Positions 41,610 through 51,223 of a DNA stretch of 64,000 nt are shown in pieces. The DNA is from Pantoea sp. Lij88 (GTDB lineage Bacteria > Pseudomonadota > Gammaproteobacteria > Enterobacterales > Enterobacteriaceae), in NCBI RefSeq assembly GCF_030062155.1, contig NZ_CP118269.1:1116001-1180000 (forward strand), read 5' to 3'. The translations under genes were made by a program, and so were the position numbers. The first letter of the stretch is position 1. Each line of letters opens with the position of its first letter. Under the pieces are notes generated by a model. That model did no database searches. It was not told the origin of the DNA and saw only the letters and a list, made by a program, of their open reading frames with translations.

Positions 41610-42035
41610 TTAGTGGCGATCGTGGCCATGCGGTCCGGGTCCACCGGGTCCGTGAGGCCCAAAACCACGCGGGCCAGGACCTGGACCACGGCGGTCATGA
41701 TGATCCCAGTCACGATCGCGATCGCGGCGATACTGATGATCCCAGCGACGCTCACGGTCACGCTCCTGCCAGCGGCGTTCACGCTCCCACTGCTGCTGAC
41801 GACGCCACTCTTCGTGTCGCCACCAGCGGCGTTCGTTGTAGGTGTAGCGGTCATTCCACCAGCGGGGTTCACGCCAGCGACCACCATCCCAGTAGTTACC
41901 ACGATTATCGCGATCGCCCAGATTCAGGGTCACGCCGGGGGCCAGAGAAATTGAGGCGCTGGACGCCTCGGCTGTGTGATATGCCAGCGGCGAAAACAGA
42001 GCCAGCAGGGCAGCAAAAATAAGAGCTCTTTTCAT
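41610..42035 (-). CDS. ypeC: YpeC-like periplasmic protein (DUF2502) with Arg/His-rich tail
   Basis: A 141-residue exported protein: signal peptide through AYHTAEA, then the DUF2502 core ISLAPGVTLNLGDRDNRGNYWDGG. The rest is a highly charged low-complexity region rich in R, W, H and E (WRRQQQWERERRWQERD), ending in a Gly/Pro/His tail (GPGPHGHDRH). The position beside mntH matches E. coli ypeC. The tail is longer than in E. coli YpeC (about 108 aa) and could bind metal, which is speculative. Confidence 0.8.
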   Translation of the reverse strand: MKRALIFAALLALFSPLAYHTAEASSASISLAPGVTLNLGDRDNRGNYWDGGRWREPRWWNDRYTYNERRWWRHEEWRRQQQWERERRWQERDRERRWDHQYRRDRDRDWDHHDRRGPGPGPRGFGPHGPGGPGPHGHDRH

Positions 42036-42171
42036 TATATTCTCCTCATCAACAGGCTGATGCTGTTGCGGCGCAGTGATTATGCCTGCGTATTGCTGTT
42101 GTTACCGTATCATTGTGTCGGAAGATTGTGAGGAAATTGGGGAGAAAGAGGGGATTGAGACTATTCTGGCG

Positions 42172-42198
42172 AAAAAAACGCCCGACCAGCGCCGGGCG
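42172..42198 (-). terminator. Terminator of the aldo/keto reductase gene
   Basis: CGCCCG/CGGGCG stem with an 8-nt loop and a seven-T run on the minus strand, 10 bp after the stop. Confidence 0.8.
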
Positions 42199-42207
42199 GT
42201 AAAAACG

Positions 42208-43197
42208 TTACATCAGAGCCGCGTCAATCGCCGCTAACTCGGCGTCGCTGAACTGACGACGGGCAAGCATCGCCACGGCATCATCTATCTGGGCCGTTTT
42301 ACTGGCACCAATCAGCACCGAGGTGACACGATCGTCACGCAGCACCCACGCCAGCGCCATCTGCGCCAGCTTCTGTTCGCGCTGCTGCGCAATCACATTC
42401 AGCCTGCGGACCTTCTCCATCTTCTCTTCGGTCAGCTGGCTCCCGCTCAGGAACTTGCTGCCGCTGGCTGCACGCGAATCTTCCGGGATGCCCTGCAGAT
42501 AGCGATCGGTGAGCACACCGCCCGCCAGCGGAGAGAAGGCGATACAGCCGACGCCCGCATCGCCCAGCGTCTGAATTAATCCCTGCTCTGGCGTGCGTTC
42601 AAACATCGAATAGCGCGGCTGGTGGATCAGACAAGGCGTGCCGAGATCGCGCAGAATCGCGATCGCCTGCGCAGCAAGGTCAGCCGGATAGTTTGAAAGG
42701 GCCACGTAAAGCGCTTTGCCCTGGCGCACCACATGATCCAGCGCACGCATCGTCTCTTCCAGCGGGGTTTCCGGATCGGGACGGTGATGATAGAAAATAT
42801 CCACATACTCCAGTCCCATGCGCTTCAGGCTCTGATCCAGGCTGGCGATCAGATACTTTCGCGACCCCCAATCCCCATAAGGTCCCTGCCACATGGTGTA
42901 GCCCGCCTTGGTGGAGATAATCAGCTCATCACGATGGGCACGAAAATCTTCACGCAGAATACGGCCAAAATTCTCTTCTGCGGAGCCAGGAGGCGGGCCG
43001 TAGTTGTTCGCTAAGTCGAAATGGGTAATGCCAAGGTCAAACGCATGACGCAGCAGCTCACGGCTGTTATCAACCCGGGTGCTGTCACCAAAGTTGTGCC
43101 ACAGTCCCAGCGAAATGGCGGGCAGTTTAATGCCGCTGCGGCCGCTGCGACGATATTCCATCTGTTGATAGCGATCGGGATGGGGGAAAGAGGACAT
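42208..43197 (-). CDS. Aldo/keto reductase, YghZ-like
   Basis: A 329-residue NADPH-dependent (alpha/beta)8 oxidoreductase. Catalytic residues are visible: Asp and Tyr in ITHFDLANNYGPPPGSAEENFG, Lys in LIISTKAGYTMW, and His in IFYHHRPDPETP. The closest relative I recognise is E. coli YghZ (L-glyceraldehyde-3-phosphate reductase), which shares LGLWHNFGD and SRKYLIASLDQSLKRMGLEYVD. The physiological substrate is unknown. It is divergent from ipdC across 219 bp. Confidence 0.87.
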   Translation of the reverse strand: MSSFPHPDRYQQMEYRRSGRSGIKLPAISLGLWHNFGDSTRVDNSRELLRHAFDLGITHFDLANNYGPPPGSAEENFGRILREDFRAHRDELIISTKAGYTMWQGPYGDWGSRKYLIASLDQSLKRMGLEYVDIFYHHRPDPETPLEETMRALDHVVRQGKALYVALSNYPADLAAQAIAILRDLGTPCLIHQPRYSMFERTPEQGLIQTLGDAGVGCIAFSPLAGGVLTDRYLQGIPEDSRAASGSKFLSGSQLTEEKMEKVRRLNVIAQQREQKLAQMALAWVLRDDRVTSVLIGASKTAQIDDAVAMLARRQFSDAELAAIDAALM

Positions 43198-43242
43198 TCA
43201 GCGCTCCTGAGTAAAAACGGGGATATGTGCCAAAAGTCTATC

Positions 43243-43260
43243 AGTGTATACGGTTACACT
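43243..43260. promoter_or_regulatory. Dyad between the aldo/keto reductase and ipdC
   Basis: AGTGTA-N6-TACACT inverted repeat 45 bp upstream of the reductase start and 157 bp upstream of ipdC, a plausible operator for an unidentified regulator. Its half-site spacing is not that of a TyrR box. Confidence 0.4.
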
Positions 43261-43416
43261 CAGTGACAGCGCGCAGCAGATCGCGTTTTTACAGAATAAT
43301 CCGCCAGCGTAACGCCGACTTTCCAGGCATTGCGGCTGGCGAAAACAGGGACTCGCCTCGCTAATTTCACTCTCTGTCAGATACTTAACCCGACTCTTCC
43401 CTGAAAGGAATGCGCA

Positions 43417-45069
43417 ATGTCCACATTCACCGTTGGAGATTACCTGCTGACCCGTCTGCAGGAGATGGGAGTAAAGCATCTGTTCGGCGTGCCGGGCGAC
43501 TATAACCTGCAGTTTCTTGACCGCGTTATCGCCCATCCTGAAATCAGCTGGGTTGGCTGCGCCAATGAGCTTAACGCAGCCTATGCGGCGGACGGTTATG
43601 CGCGCTGCAACGGCGCGGGAGCGTTACTCACCACGTTTGGCGTGGGCGAGCTTAGCGCAATTAATGGCATCGCGGGCAGTTATGCCGAATATCTGCCGGT
43701 GATTCACATCGTCGGGGCACCCGCGATGCAGGCCCAGCAACAGGGTGACTGCGTGCATCATTCGCTGGGCGATGGCGATTTCCAGCATTTCATTCGCATG
43801 GCCGCAGAGGTCAGTGCCGCAACGGCACAGCTGACTGCCGACAATGCCACGGCTGAGATTGATCGGGTGATTATCGCTGCGCTGCAGGCCCGTCGTCCCG
43901 GCTATCTCTCGCTGGCCGTCGACGTGGCGGCGTTAGAGGTGCCGCCACCCGCGCAGCCCCTCAGCAGTCATCAACCCTCTTCGGCTGACGCACGGCGCGC
44001 TTTCCGTGCCGCGGCAGAACGTTTACTGGCACCGGCACAACGCGTTTCACTGCTGGCCGATTTTCTGGCGCTGCGCTGGCAGCAGCAGGCCGCCCTGGCT
44101 GCGCTGCGGGAAATGAGTGCGATTCCCTGTGCCAGTCTGCTGATGGGCAAAGGGGTGCTGGATGAGCAGCAGCCGGGTTATGTCGGAACCTATGCCGGTG
44201 AGGCCAGTGCAGGGCAGGTGTGCGAACAGATCGAGCAGGTGGATGTGGCGATCTGCGTCGGCGTGCGTTTTACTGACACGATTACCGCAGGCTTCACGCA
44301 GCAGTTCAATCCTGAACGACTGATCGATCTGCAGCCCTTCAGTGCCAGCGTCGGCGGTGAAAATTTTGCGCCGTTGTCGATGGCAGATGCGCTCAGTGAA
44401 CTGCAGCCGCTGTTTGAACGCTATGGCCGGCAGTGGCAGCCCGCCGCCACGCTGTCCGTTTCACAACCGGCAGAACCTGCGGCGGTGATAAGTCAGCACG
44501 CTTTCTGGCAGGCGATGCAGAAATTTGTGCAGCCCGGCGACCTGATTCTGGCCGAGCAGGGGACGGCCGCCTTTGGTGCCGCCGCGTTGCGATTGCCCTC
44601 GCGGGCGCAGCTGGTGGTTCAGCCATTATGGGGATCAATCGGCTATACTCTTCCGGCAGCGTTTGGCGCGCAGACCGCCGACCCCGGTCGCCGGGTTATC
44701 CTGATTATCGGTGACGGTTCGGCGCAGCTGACGATTCAGGAACTGGGTTCCATGCTGCGCGACCAGCAGCGAGTGATACTCTTTTTGCTGAATAATGAAG
44801 GCTATACCGTCGAACGGGCGATTCATGGCGCAACACAACGTTACAATGAGATCGCCCCGTGGAACTGGACGGCTCTGCCACACGCCCTTAGCCTTCAGGG
44901 CCAGGCGCAGAGCTGGCGCATCAGTGAAACCGTGCAGTTAGACGAGGTGATGGCGCGACTTTCAGCGCCTCAATGGCTGTCGCTGGTTGAGGTGGTTATG
45001 CCGAAAGACGATTTGCCGCCACTGCTAAGAAAAGTCACCGCCTGCCTGAATCAACGCAACGGCGGCTAA
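43417..45069 (+). CDS. ipdC: Indole-3-pyruvate decarboxylase IpdC
   Basis: A 550-residue thiamine-diphosphate decarboxylase that converts indole-3-pyruvate to indole-3-acetaldehyde, the key step of plant-type auxin synthesis from tryptophan. Features are LFGVPGDYNLQFLD, the catalytic Glu51 in CANELNAAYAADGYARCNG, the twin-His motif GDCVHHSLGDGDFQ, and the ThDP-Mg motif GDGSAQLTIQELGSML ... LNNEGYTVE. The length equals that reported for Pantoea agglomerans IpdC. It has its own terminator. Phenylpyruvate decarboxylase activity cannot be excluded. Confidence 0.92.
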   Translation: MSTFTVGDYLLTRLQEMGVKHLFGVPGDYNLQFLDRVIAHPEISWVGCANELNAAYAADGYARCNGAGALLTTFGVGELSAINGIAGSYAEYLPVIHIVGAPAMQAQQQGDCVHHSLGDGDFQHFIRMAAEVSAATAQLTADNATAEIDRVIIAALQARRPGYLSLAVDVAALEVPPPAQPLSSHQPSSADARRAFRAAAERLLAPAQRVSLLADFLALRWQQQAALAALREMSAIPCASLLMGKGVLDEQQPGYVGTYAGEASAGQVCEQIEQVDVAICVGVRFTDTITAGFTQQFNPERLIDLQPFSASVGGENFAPLSMADALSELQPLFERYGRQWQPAATLSVSQPAEPAAVISQHAFWQAMQKFVQPGDLILAEQGTAAFGAAALRLPSRAQLVVQPLWGSIGYTLPAAFGAQTADPGRRVILIIGDGSAQLTIQELGSMLRDQQRVILFLLNNEGYTVERAIHGATQRYNEIAPWNWTALPHALSLQGQAQSWRISETVQLDEVMARLSAPQWLSLVEVVMPKDDLPPLLRKVTACLNQRNGG

Positions 45070-45134
45070 GATTCAGATAGTTGCCGCTGTGCAGGGTGGA
45101 CTAACGCGGTTAGGCTGTAGCACAACTGAGTAAG

Positions 45135-45170
45135 ACGCTCACCAATCGCACCGGTGAGCGTTGTTGTTTT
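45135..45170 (+). terminator. Terminator after ipdC
   Basis: 9-bp stem ACGCTCACC/GGTGAGCGT with a 9-nt loop followed by TGTTGTTTT. Confidence 0.82.
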
Positions 45171-45229
45171 ATGGGCAGAAATTTATAGTGTCCTCCAACT
45201 CTTAAGACCCCAAGCGGAGCAACAGAAGA

Positions 45230-46195
45230 ATGACAACCTATGCCTTGGTCGGCGATGTCGGCGGTACTAACGCGCGCCTCGCCCTGTGTGAGGTGGAAAG
45301 CGGCAGCATCACCCAGGCCAAAACATTCTCAACATCAGAATACGACAGCCTCGAAGCCGTCATCCGCCACTATCTTGATGAACAACAGCAGGACGTTAAA
45401 GATGGCTGTATTGCTATCGCCTGCCCGATTACCGATGACTGGGTTGAAATGACCAACCATGACTGGGCGTTTTCAACGCGCAAGCTCAAAGAGAACATCG
45501 GTTTTGAACACCTGGAAATCATTAACGACTTCACCGCGGTCTCCATGGCGATCCCGATGCTGACCGCCGAAAACGTGATTCAGTTTGGCGGCACAGAACC
45601 GGTTAAAGATAAGCCTATCGCGATTTATGGTGCCGGTACCGGCTTAGGCGTCAGCCATCTGGTGCATGTGGACAAGCGCTGGGTCAGCCTGCCGGGCGAG
45701 GGTGGCCATGTCGATTTCGCGGCCAACAGCGAAGAAGAAGATCAGATCCTGGAAGTACTGCGCGAAGAGCTGGGCCATGTTTCAGCTGAACGTGTGCTGT
45801 CGGGTGCCGGTCTGGTTAACCTCTATCGTGCGATTGTGAAAGTGGATCATCGCGTGCCGGAAAACCTGAAGCCGAAAGATGTCAGCCAGCGTGCGCTGGA
45901 TGACAGCTGCACCGACTGCCGTCGTGCGCTGTCGATGTTCTGCGTCATCATGGGGCGTTTCGGCGGCAACCTGGCGCTGAATCTCGGCACCTTTGGTGGC
46001 GTCTACATTGCGGGTGGCATCGTGCCACGCTTCCTGGAGTTCTTTAAGTCGTCGGGCTTCCGTGCGGCATTTGAAGATAAAGGCCGCTTCCGCGACTACG
46101 TTGCCAGCATCCCGGTCTATATGATTACGCACGATCAGCCTGGCCTGCTGGGCGCGGGCGCGCATCTGCGTCAGACCCTGGGTCGCGAAATCTGA
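45230..46195 (+). CDS. glk: Glucokinase
   Basis: A 321-residue ATP-dependent glucokinase, the same length as E. coli Glk, phosphorylating free glucose in the cytoplasm. The phosphate loop is [14 protein letters not shown], the catalytic Asp is in [26 protein letters not shown] is the ATP-binding segment, and [11 protein letters not shown] contacts glucose. ATG is preceded by AAGCGGAGCAACAGAAGA. Confidence 0.95.
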   Translation: MTTYALVGDVGGTNARLALCEVESGSITQAKTFSTSEYDSLEAVIRHYLDEQQQDVKDGCIAIACPITDDWVEMTNHDWAFSTRKLKENIGFEHLEIINDFTAVSMAIPMLTAENVIQFGGTEPVKDKPIAIYGAGTGLGVSHLVHVDKRWVSLPGEGGHVDFAANSEEEDQILEVLREELGHVSAERVLSGAGLVNLYRAIVKVDHRVPENLKPKDVSQRALDDSCTDCRRALSMFCVIMGRFGGNLALNLGTFGGVYIAGGIVPRFLEFFKSSGFRAAFEDKGRFRDYVASIPVYMITHDQPGLLGAGAHLRQTLGREI

Positions 46196-46209
46196 TTCTG
46201 CTTTACCCC

Positions 46210-46279
46210 GCGCGCAGTGCCATTCTGCGCGCGATCGATTTTCCCGACCTGGCGGCTCTAGCCGGTCAGGATCGGGAAA
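46210..46279. terminator. Tandem hairpins between glk and ypdB
   Basis: GCGCGCAG/CTGCGCGC (46210-46232) and then a longer imperfect stem with arms TTTCCCGA and TCGGGAAA (46239-46279) between convergent genes; probable transcript ends for both. Confidence 0.6.
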
Positions 46280-46349
46280 TCACCACCTGACTTATCCTGC
46301 TTCCCTGCACGCCACTTCCTTGCCTGAATGGTTTCGTCACCGTCTGAAG

Positions 46350-47078
46350 CTAAAGACGCATCAGCTGTCTGAACTGCTTCACCTTACTGCGGCTGACCGG
46401 CACCTGAAACTCCAGATCGCGTAGCTTCAGCAGATAGGTGTTGTTAAACCACGGCTCGATTTCGCGGATTTTGCTAAGGCTGACGCAGTAAGAGCGATGG
46501 CAGCGGAAGAACTGCTGCTCCGGCAGGCGTGAACAGAACTCGCTGATATTCATCGACATCACGTAGGACTCGCGTCGGGTATAGACAAACGTCAGCTTCT
46601 CATGCGCCTCGACGTAGTAAATATCATTCACGTCTGTGACGATAATGCGTTCATCTTTGATCAGATTGACCGTCTGCGGCGCGGGTGTGGCGCTGAGATG
46701 ACTCACCGCCTGCAGCGCCTGTGCGGTGGCTTCCAGCTTGTTCAGCATGGTGACAATCCGCGACTCCTGATAGGGCTTCAGAATGTAGTCAAACGCCTCC
46801 AGCTCAAACGCTTCTACCGCATGCTCTTTCCACGCGGTGATAAAGACAATCAGCGGCTTGTGCGCAAACTGATGGATATTCTTTGCCAGCAGCATGCCAT
46901 CCAGCGAGGGGATATTGATGTCCAGGAAAATCACATCCACCCGATGCTGTTGCAGATACTTCAGCACGTCGAGACCGTCATCAAAGCAGGCTTCAATTTC
47001 GATTTTGCTGTGATGCTGAATCATCCAGCTCAGCTCCTGCTGCGCCAGAAATTCATCTTCCACGATAATGGCTTTCAT
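46350..47078 (-). CDS. ypdB: YpdB (PyrR) LytTR-family response regulator
   Basis: A 242-residue regulator: receiver domain with D53 in [15 protein letters not shown], then a LytTR DNA-binding domain ([21 protein letters not shown] ... [28 protein letters not shown]). It is almost collinear with E. coli YpdB, which responds to external pyruvate through YpdA and activates yhjX. It overlaps ypdA by 4 bp. A likely target, yhjX, is in this same window. Confidence 0.94.
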   Translation of the reverse strand: MKAIIVEDEFLAQQELSWMIQHHSKIEIEACFDDGLDVLKYLQQHRVDVIFLDINIPSLDGMLLAKNIHQFAHKPLIVFITAWKEHAVEAFELEAFDYILKPYQESRIVTMLNKLEATAQALQAVSHLSATPAPQTVNLIKDERIIVTDVNDIYYVEAHEKLTFVYTRRESYVMSMNISEFCSRLPEQQFFRCHRSYCVSLSKIREIEPWFNNTYLLKLRDLEFQVPVSRSKVKQFRQLMRL

Positions 47079-48763
47079 AACAGATTCTCCGCCAGGCGCT
47101 GTCCGTTCTTACTCAGCGTAAAGGAAATTTCAGTACCCGGCTGATGCCGCACGATGTTCAGTCCCTGACCCGACAGGAGTTTGACCCGATGATGCACATT
47201 GAGCAGGCCGATTTTATTGCCGGGCATCTCATTACGTGCCACCCGTTCCATCACTTCGTCACTGATCCCCTGGCCGGTGTCCCGCACGGCGATCCGCACC
47301 CGATCGCCCAGATCCCGCACGCTCAGCGTCACCACGCCTTTGCCTTTACAGGGCTGGATGCCATGCACAATGGCGTTCTCTACCAGCGGCTGGATCAGCA
47401 GACTCGGCAGCAGAAAATGCAGATCTTCATCGACGTCATAAATCATCGTCAGCTTATCGCCAAACCGCGCCTGCTCGATGGCGATGTAATCTTTCACCTG
47501 CCACAGCTCCTTGCGGATATCGATCAGCTCATCATCGTTCAGTTCCAGGTTATAACGCAGGTAGCGTGACAGGTTGATCACCAGCTGGCGGGCGGTATCG
47601 GGATTGAGCCGGATAGAGGAGGAGATAGCATTCAGCGCGTTGAACAGGAAATGGGGATTTATTTTACTTTGCAGCGCGCGCAGTTCCGCTTTATTGGCCA
47701 TCTCACGCAGCTGCTCGGCGCGCGACACTTCAAGCTGGGTTGAGATGATTTGTGACAGGCCAATCGCCATCTCCTTCAGCGAGCCGGTAATACGGTGCGC
47801 GCGGCGATAGTAGATTTTCAGCGTGCCGGTGACGTTGCCTTTTTCCCACAGCGGGATGACGATCATCGAATGGATATCTTTAGTGCGGTGCGCTTCATCA
47901 TTGTTCTTAATGATAATTTTACCGCTGTTGATCGACTGCGCCGTCGTCGGGCTGATGCCATCATCCCCATGCTGATAATTATGTTCGCCATAGCCGACGT
48001 AGGCCAGGATCTGCTTTTTATCCGTCATCGCCACCGCATCGGCTTTGATCTCTCTGCGGATAATGTCACAGATATTGCGCAGCGAGTCGCTGTTCACCTG
48101 CCGAAACAGCGGCAGGGTTTTGTTAGCAATTTCCAGCGCCAGCTTAGCCTGGCGGGCGGCAATCGCCTCTTTCTCGCCCTCGACACTCTGCACCAGCAAC
48201 ACAATGATACCGATGCTGGACGCGCCAAGAATCATCGGCAGGGCAATTTCCGACACAATCGCCAGTCCGAGTGAGGCAGGGCGCGCCCACATGACGATCA
48301 GCAGCATCGTCAGGGCTTCGCACAGCATGCCACCGACGATACCGGCGCGCCAGCGATGCTCCTTCAGTACACGGCGGTTAATACCGCCCGCCACAATACC
48401 GGCAATGATGCTGGTGATAAGACAGGGCACCGAGGTCACGCCGTGAATATCAATGAGAAAACGGTGCAGACCCGCAATGATGCCGGTGGCGATACCGACC
48501 CAGGGACCAAACAAAATGCCGCCCGCCATTACGGCAATCACCCGCACATTCAGCAGCGAGCCGTCGACATTGACGCCCGACCAGGTACTGAACAGCGCGA
48601 ACAGGGAGAAGATGGCCGTCACTGCCACTTTTTCTGCGCGGGTATGTTCATCTTTTTGCAGCAGCTGACGAAACGGACGGGTGCGCGTCAGGAAGAACAG
48701 GCAGATCAACATCAGGGCGGCGCGGTCAAATACGGCCAGTAACATCGTGAAGTGGGAGGACAC
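47075..48763 (-). CDS. ypdA: YpdA (PyrS) LytS-type sensor kinase
   Basis: About 562 residues: a 5-6 helix 5TM-LYT sensor ([21 protein letters not shown] ... [23 protein letters not shown]), a GAF domain ([16 protein letters not shown]) and a His_kinase/HATPase core with the His in [18 protein letters not shown]. coli YpdA (565 aa) senses extracellular pyruvate. I place the start at GTG 48763: it has GAGG 5 nt upstream and gives a length and N-terminus like E. coli. The frame is open to 48835, but the extra 24 residues have no counterpart. Confidence 0.92.
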   Translation of the reverse strand: MSSHFTMLLAVFDRAALMLICLFFLTRTRPFRQLLQKDEHTRAEKVAVTAIFSLFALFSTWSGVNVDGSLLNVRVIAVMAGGILFGPWVGIATGIIAGLHRFLIDIHGVTSVPCLITSIIAGIVAGGINRRVLKEHRWRAGIVGGMLCEALTMLLIVMWARPASLGLAIVSEIALPMILGASSIGIIVLLVQSVEGEKEAIAARQAKLALEIANKTLPLFRQVNSDSLRNICDIIRREIKADAVAMTDKKQILAYVGYGEHNYQHGDDGISPTTAQSINSGKIIIKNNDEAHRTKDIHSMIVIPLWEKGNVTGTLKIYYRRAHRITGSLKEMAIGLSQIISTQLEVSRAEQLREMANKAELRALQSKINPHFLFNALNAISSSIRLNPDTARQLVINLSRYLRYNLELNDDELIDIRKELWQVKDYIAIEQARFGDKLTMIYDVDEDLHFLLPSLLIQPLVENAIVHGIQPCKGKGVVTLSVRDLGDRVRIAVRDTGQGISDEVMERVARNEMPGNKIGLLNVHHRVKLLSGQGLNIVRHQPGTEISFTLSKNGQRLAENLL

Positions 48764-49022
48764 AGGCGCCTCGTCGGCAAGGGAAAGTGCCTTATGATAA
48801 AAAATGTGATCGCGAACCGCTAGCGTCCCGATCAATCACGCCGGGAGATCGTGTTTCAGATCAATTTTTACGGCCAATCTGTAAAAAGAGGAAAAGTTGA
48901 GTGCAATAAAGGGGAACGTTTTTTCAGCTCGCTAAGGCTGGTTGCTGTGATGCCATTTTGCTATGTTGCGCGATGACGTGCGCCAGCGACCGCTGGAAAA
49001 CCGCGCCCATCGGGAGCAGCAG

Positions 49023-49547
49023 ATGCAACTTGTCACCGCCAGATTAACCCTCAGTAAATTACAGCCAGAAGACTGGCAACTTTTTCGTGCCGTCCATGAA
49101 GACCGAGACACCATGAAATGGGTCAGCGAAATCCCCGATGAAGCGGATATCCGTCAGCGCTTCACCACGCGTCTGGCACCCTGGCAGCCGGGCAGTTTTC
49201 ACATGCTCTGCCTGGTGGCACGACGCCGTGACAGCGGTGAGCCGATTGGCCTGTTTGGCTGCAGCCCCGAATGGGAGCCACATCGTCAGGCGGAAGTGGG
49301 CTACATGCTGCTGCATCGCTACTGTGGTCAGGGCTATGGCAGCGAAGCGCTGGCGGCGCTGTGCCAGTTTTTGCTGGAAGCGGATTTCCACAAACTTAAG
49401 GCGATGGTGATTGAAGGAAACTGGGCCTCACGCCGTATTCTGGAGAAAAACGGCTTTCAGCTGGAGGGCACGCTGCGGGATAATTATCTGCTGGACGGCC
49501 ACTGGGTGAACGATTGGCTGCTGGGACGGCTGAATCCGCAACAATAA
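49023..49547 (+). CDS. GNAT acetyltransferase, RimJ/RimL type
   Basis: A 174-residue N-acetyltransferase: QLVTARLTLSKLQPEDWQLF at the start, the acetyl-CoA segment EVGYMLLHRYCGQGYGSEAL, and the C-terminal NWASRRILEKNGFQLEGTLRDN typical of the RimJ/RimL subgroup. It may acetylate a ribosomal protein, an antibiotic or a small molecule; nothing decides. ATG 49023 has GGGAG 7 nt upstream, so the longer frame from 48963 is rejected. It is inserted between ypdA and alaC, which adjoin in E. coli. Confidence 0.85.
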   Translation: MQLVTARLTLSKLQPEDWQLFRAVHEDRDTMKWVSEIPDEADIRQRFTTRLAPWQPGSFHMLCLVARRRDSGEPIGLFGCSPEWEPHRQAEVGYMLLHRYCGQGYGSEALAALCQFLLEADFHKLKAMVIEGNWASRRILEKNGFQLEGTLRDNYLLDGHWVNDWLLGRLNPQQ

Positions 49548-49600
49548 AAAAATTTTCCGCCACCCTCGACAAAATGATCCTCGCCACGTTATGTTCGTAA

Positions 49601-49620
49601 CGGGTCACCGCAGTGACCCG
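49601..49620 (+). promoter_or_regulatory. Hairpin in the alaC leader
   Basis: Perfect 8-bp stem CGGGTCAC/GTGACCCG with a 4-nt loop, 44 bp before the alaC start. No T-run follows, so it is either the GNAT transcript end or a leader structure. Confidence 0.4.
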
Positions 49621-49664
49621 CGTCGCTCGGACGGTCCGGGCGCTTACGTAATCCAGAGGACATC

Positions 49665-50894
49665 ATGGCTGATAACAGCACACCCCGTCGTTTCTCGCGT
49701 ATTGAACGTTTACCCCCTTACGTTTTCAACATCACCGCTGAACTGAAGATGGCTGCGCGTCGGCGCGGCGAAGATATCATCGACTTTTCAATGGGCAATC
49801 CTGATGGCCCGACGCCGCCACACATCGTCGAAAAGTTATGCCAGGTGGCGCAGCGTGACGATACCCACGGTTATTCCACCTCGCGCGGCATTCCGCGACT
49901 GCGCAGAGCGATCTCGCGCTGGTACGCCGATCGCTATCAGGTGGAAATCGATCCCGAATCTGAGGCGATTGTCACCATCGGTTCCAAAGAGGGGCTGGCG
50001 CACCTGATGCTGGCAACGCTGGATCATGGGGATACCGTGCTGGTGCCCAATCCCAGCTATCCGATTCATATCTACGGAGCGGTGATTGCCGGTGCGCAGG
50101 TGCGATCGGTGCCGCTGGTCGCGGGGGTCGATTTCTTCAATGAGCTGGAACGCGCCATCCGCGAGAGCTACCCCAAGCCAAAAATGATGATCCTCGGTTT
50201 CCCGTCTAACCCCACCGCACAGTGTGTGGAGCTCGACTTTTTCGAGCGGGTCATTGCGCTGGCGAAGCAGTACAACGTGCTGGTGATCCACGATCTGGCC
50301 TATGCCGACATCGTTTACGATGGCTGGAAAGCGCCGTCGATTATGCAGGTGCCCGGCGCGCGTGATGTCGCCGTGGAATTCTTTACCCTGTCGAAAAGCT
50401 ACAACATGGCGGGCTGGCGCATCGGTTTCATGGTGGGCAATAAAGAGCTGGTCGCCGCGCTGGCACGAATCAAAAGTTACCATGACTACGGCACCTTTAC
50501 GCCGCTGCAGGTGGCAGCGATTGCGGCGCTGGAAGGGGATCAGCAGTGTGTGCGTGACATCGCTGAGCAGTACAAACGCCGCCGTGATGTGCTGGTCAAA
50601 GGTTTGCATGAAGCGGGCTGGATGGTGGATAACCCCAAAGCCTCGATGTACGTCTGGGCAAAAATTCCCGACCATTATGCGCATCTGGGTTCGCTGGAGT
50701 TTGCCAAACATATGCTGCAGGAGGCGAAGGTCTGTGTCTCACCCGGCATCGGGTTTGGCGACTATGGGGACACGCACGTGCGATTTGCGCTGATTGAAAA
50801 CAGCGATCGTATTCGTCAGGCGGTACGGGGAATTAAAGCGATGTTTCGTGCCGATGGCGTCTTGCCGGGCAGCATGAAAACGGAAGAGAGCTGA
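49665..50894 (+). CDS. alaC: Alanine aminotransferase AlaC
   Basis: A 409-residue class I PLP aminotransferase (E. coli AlaC 412) making alanine from pyruvate and glutamate. The PLP lysine is K244 in [36 protein letters not shown] and [19 protein letters not shown] bind cofactor and substrate, and [16 protein letters not shown] closes the C-terminal domain. AGAGGA precedes the ATG. Being next to ypdAB, a pyruvate-sensing system, is conserved with E. coli. Confidence 0.94.
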   Translation: MADNSTPRRFSRIERLPPYVFNITAELKMAARRRGEDIIDFSMGNPDGPTPPHIVEKLCQVAQRDDTHGYSTSRGIPRLRRAISRWYADRYQVEIDPESEAIVTIGSKEGLAHLMLATLDHGDTVLVPNPSYPIHIYGAVIAGAQVRSVPLVAGVDFFNELERAIRESYPKPKMMILGFPSNPTAQCVELDFFERVIALAKQYNVLVIHDLAYADIVYDGWKAPSIMQVPGARDVAVEFFTLSKSYNMAGWRIGFMVGNKELVAALARIKSYHDYGTFTPLQVAAIAALEGDQQCVRDIAEQYKRRRDVLVKGLHEAGWMVDNPKASMYVWAKIPDHYAHLGSLEFAKHMLQEAKVCVSPGIGFGDYGDTHVRFALIENSDRIRQAVRGIKAMFRADGVLPGSMKTEES

Positions 50895-50903
50895 CAGCCA
50901 GCA

Positions 50904-50925
50904 GGGGCGACGCAATGGTCGCCCC
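50904..50925. terminator. Hairpin between alaC and ypdK
   Basis: 8-bp stem GGGGCGAC/GTCGCCCC with a 6-nt loop just after alaC; no clear T-run. Confidence 0.55.
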
Positions 50926-50945
50926 GTGGCGGCACTGTCACGCCA

Positions 50946-51020
50946 TTACTTCAGCAGCAGAACAAAAGTGCCGAACCAAAGTAACGCGAAAAAAGATATT
51001 CCCATCAAGGCATATTTCAC
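50946..51020 (-). CDS. ypdK: YpdK, 24-residue membrane peptide
   Basis: A single-helix protein of 24 residues starting MKYALMGISFF and ending FVLLLK. It begins with GTG, preceded by AGAGGAG at 7 nt, an excellent ribosome site. E. coli YpdK (about 23 aa, MKYFFMGISF...) has the same opening and the same place downstream of alaC, which supports it despite the short length. Function unknown. The remaining sequence up to 51223 shows no other gene. Confidence 0.8.
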   Translation of the reverse strand: MKYALMGISFFALLWFGTFVLLLK

Positions 51021-51223
51021 AAAGCAACTCCTCTGAGCGGTTACGATGATGGCGATCCCAAACCAGTGCAACGCGAACAGATGTGGAAAAGAGATCGCCA
51101 TTTCAGTAATGGTCTGCTCTTTTCCGGGTCGATCTGAATAACTCTCAGAACAGGATCAGGCGCTAATTTACGCGTAATCCCGACCAAATGAAATAGGTCC
51201 GTTCTGAGATATTGCTCACAATT

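Noticed and set aside
41613..41954. 113-codon plus-strand frame opposite ypeC
   Set aside because: It is the low-complexity antisense of the Arg/His-rich ypeC coding sequence.
43243..43260. TyrR box for ipdC
   Set aside because: A TyrR box needs TGTA-N10-TACA; here the same half-sites are only 6 bp apart.
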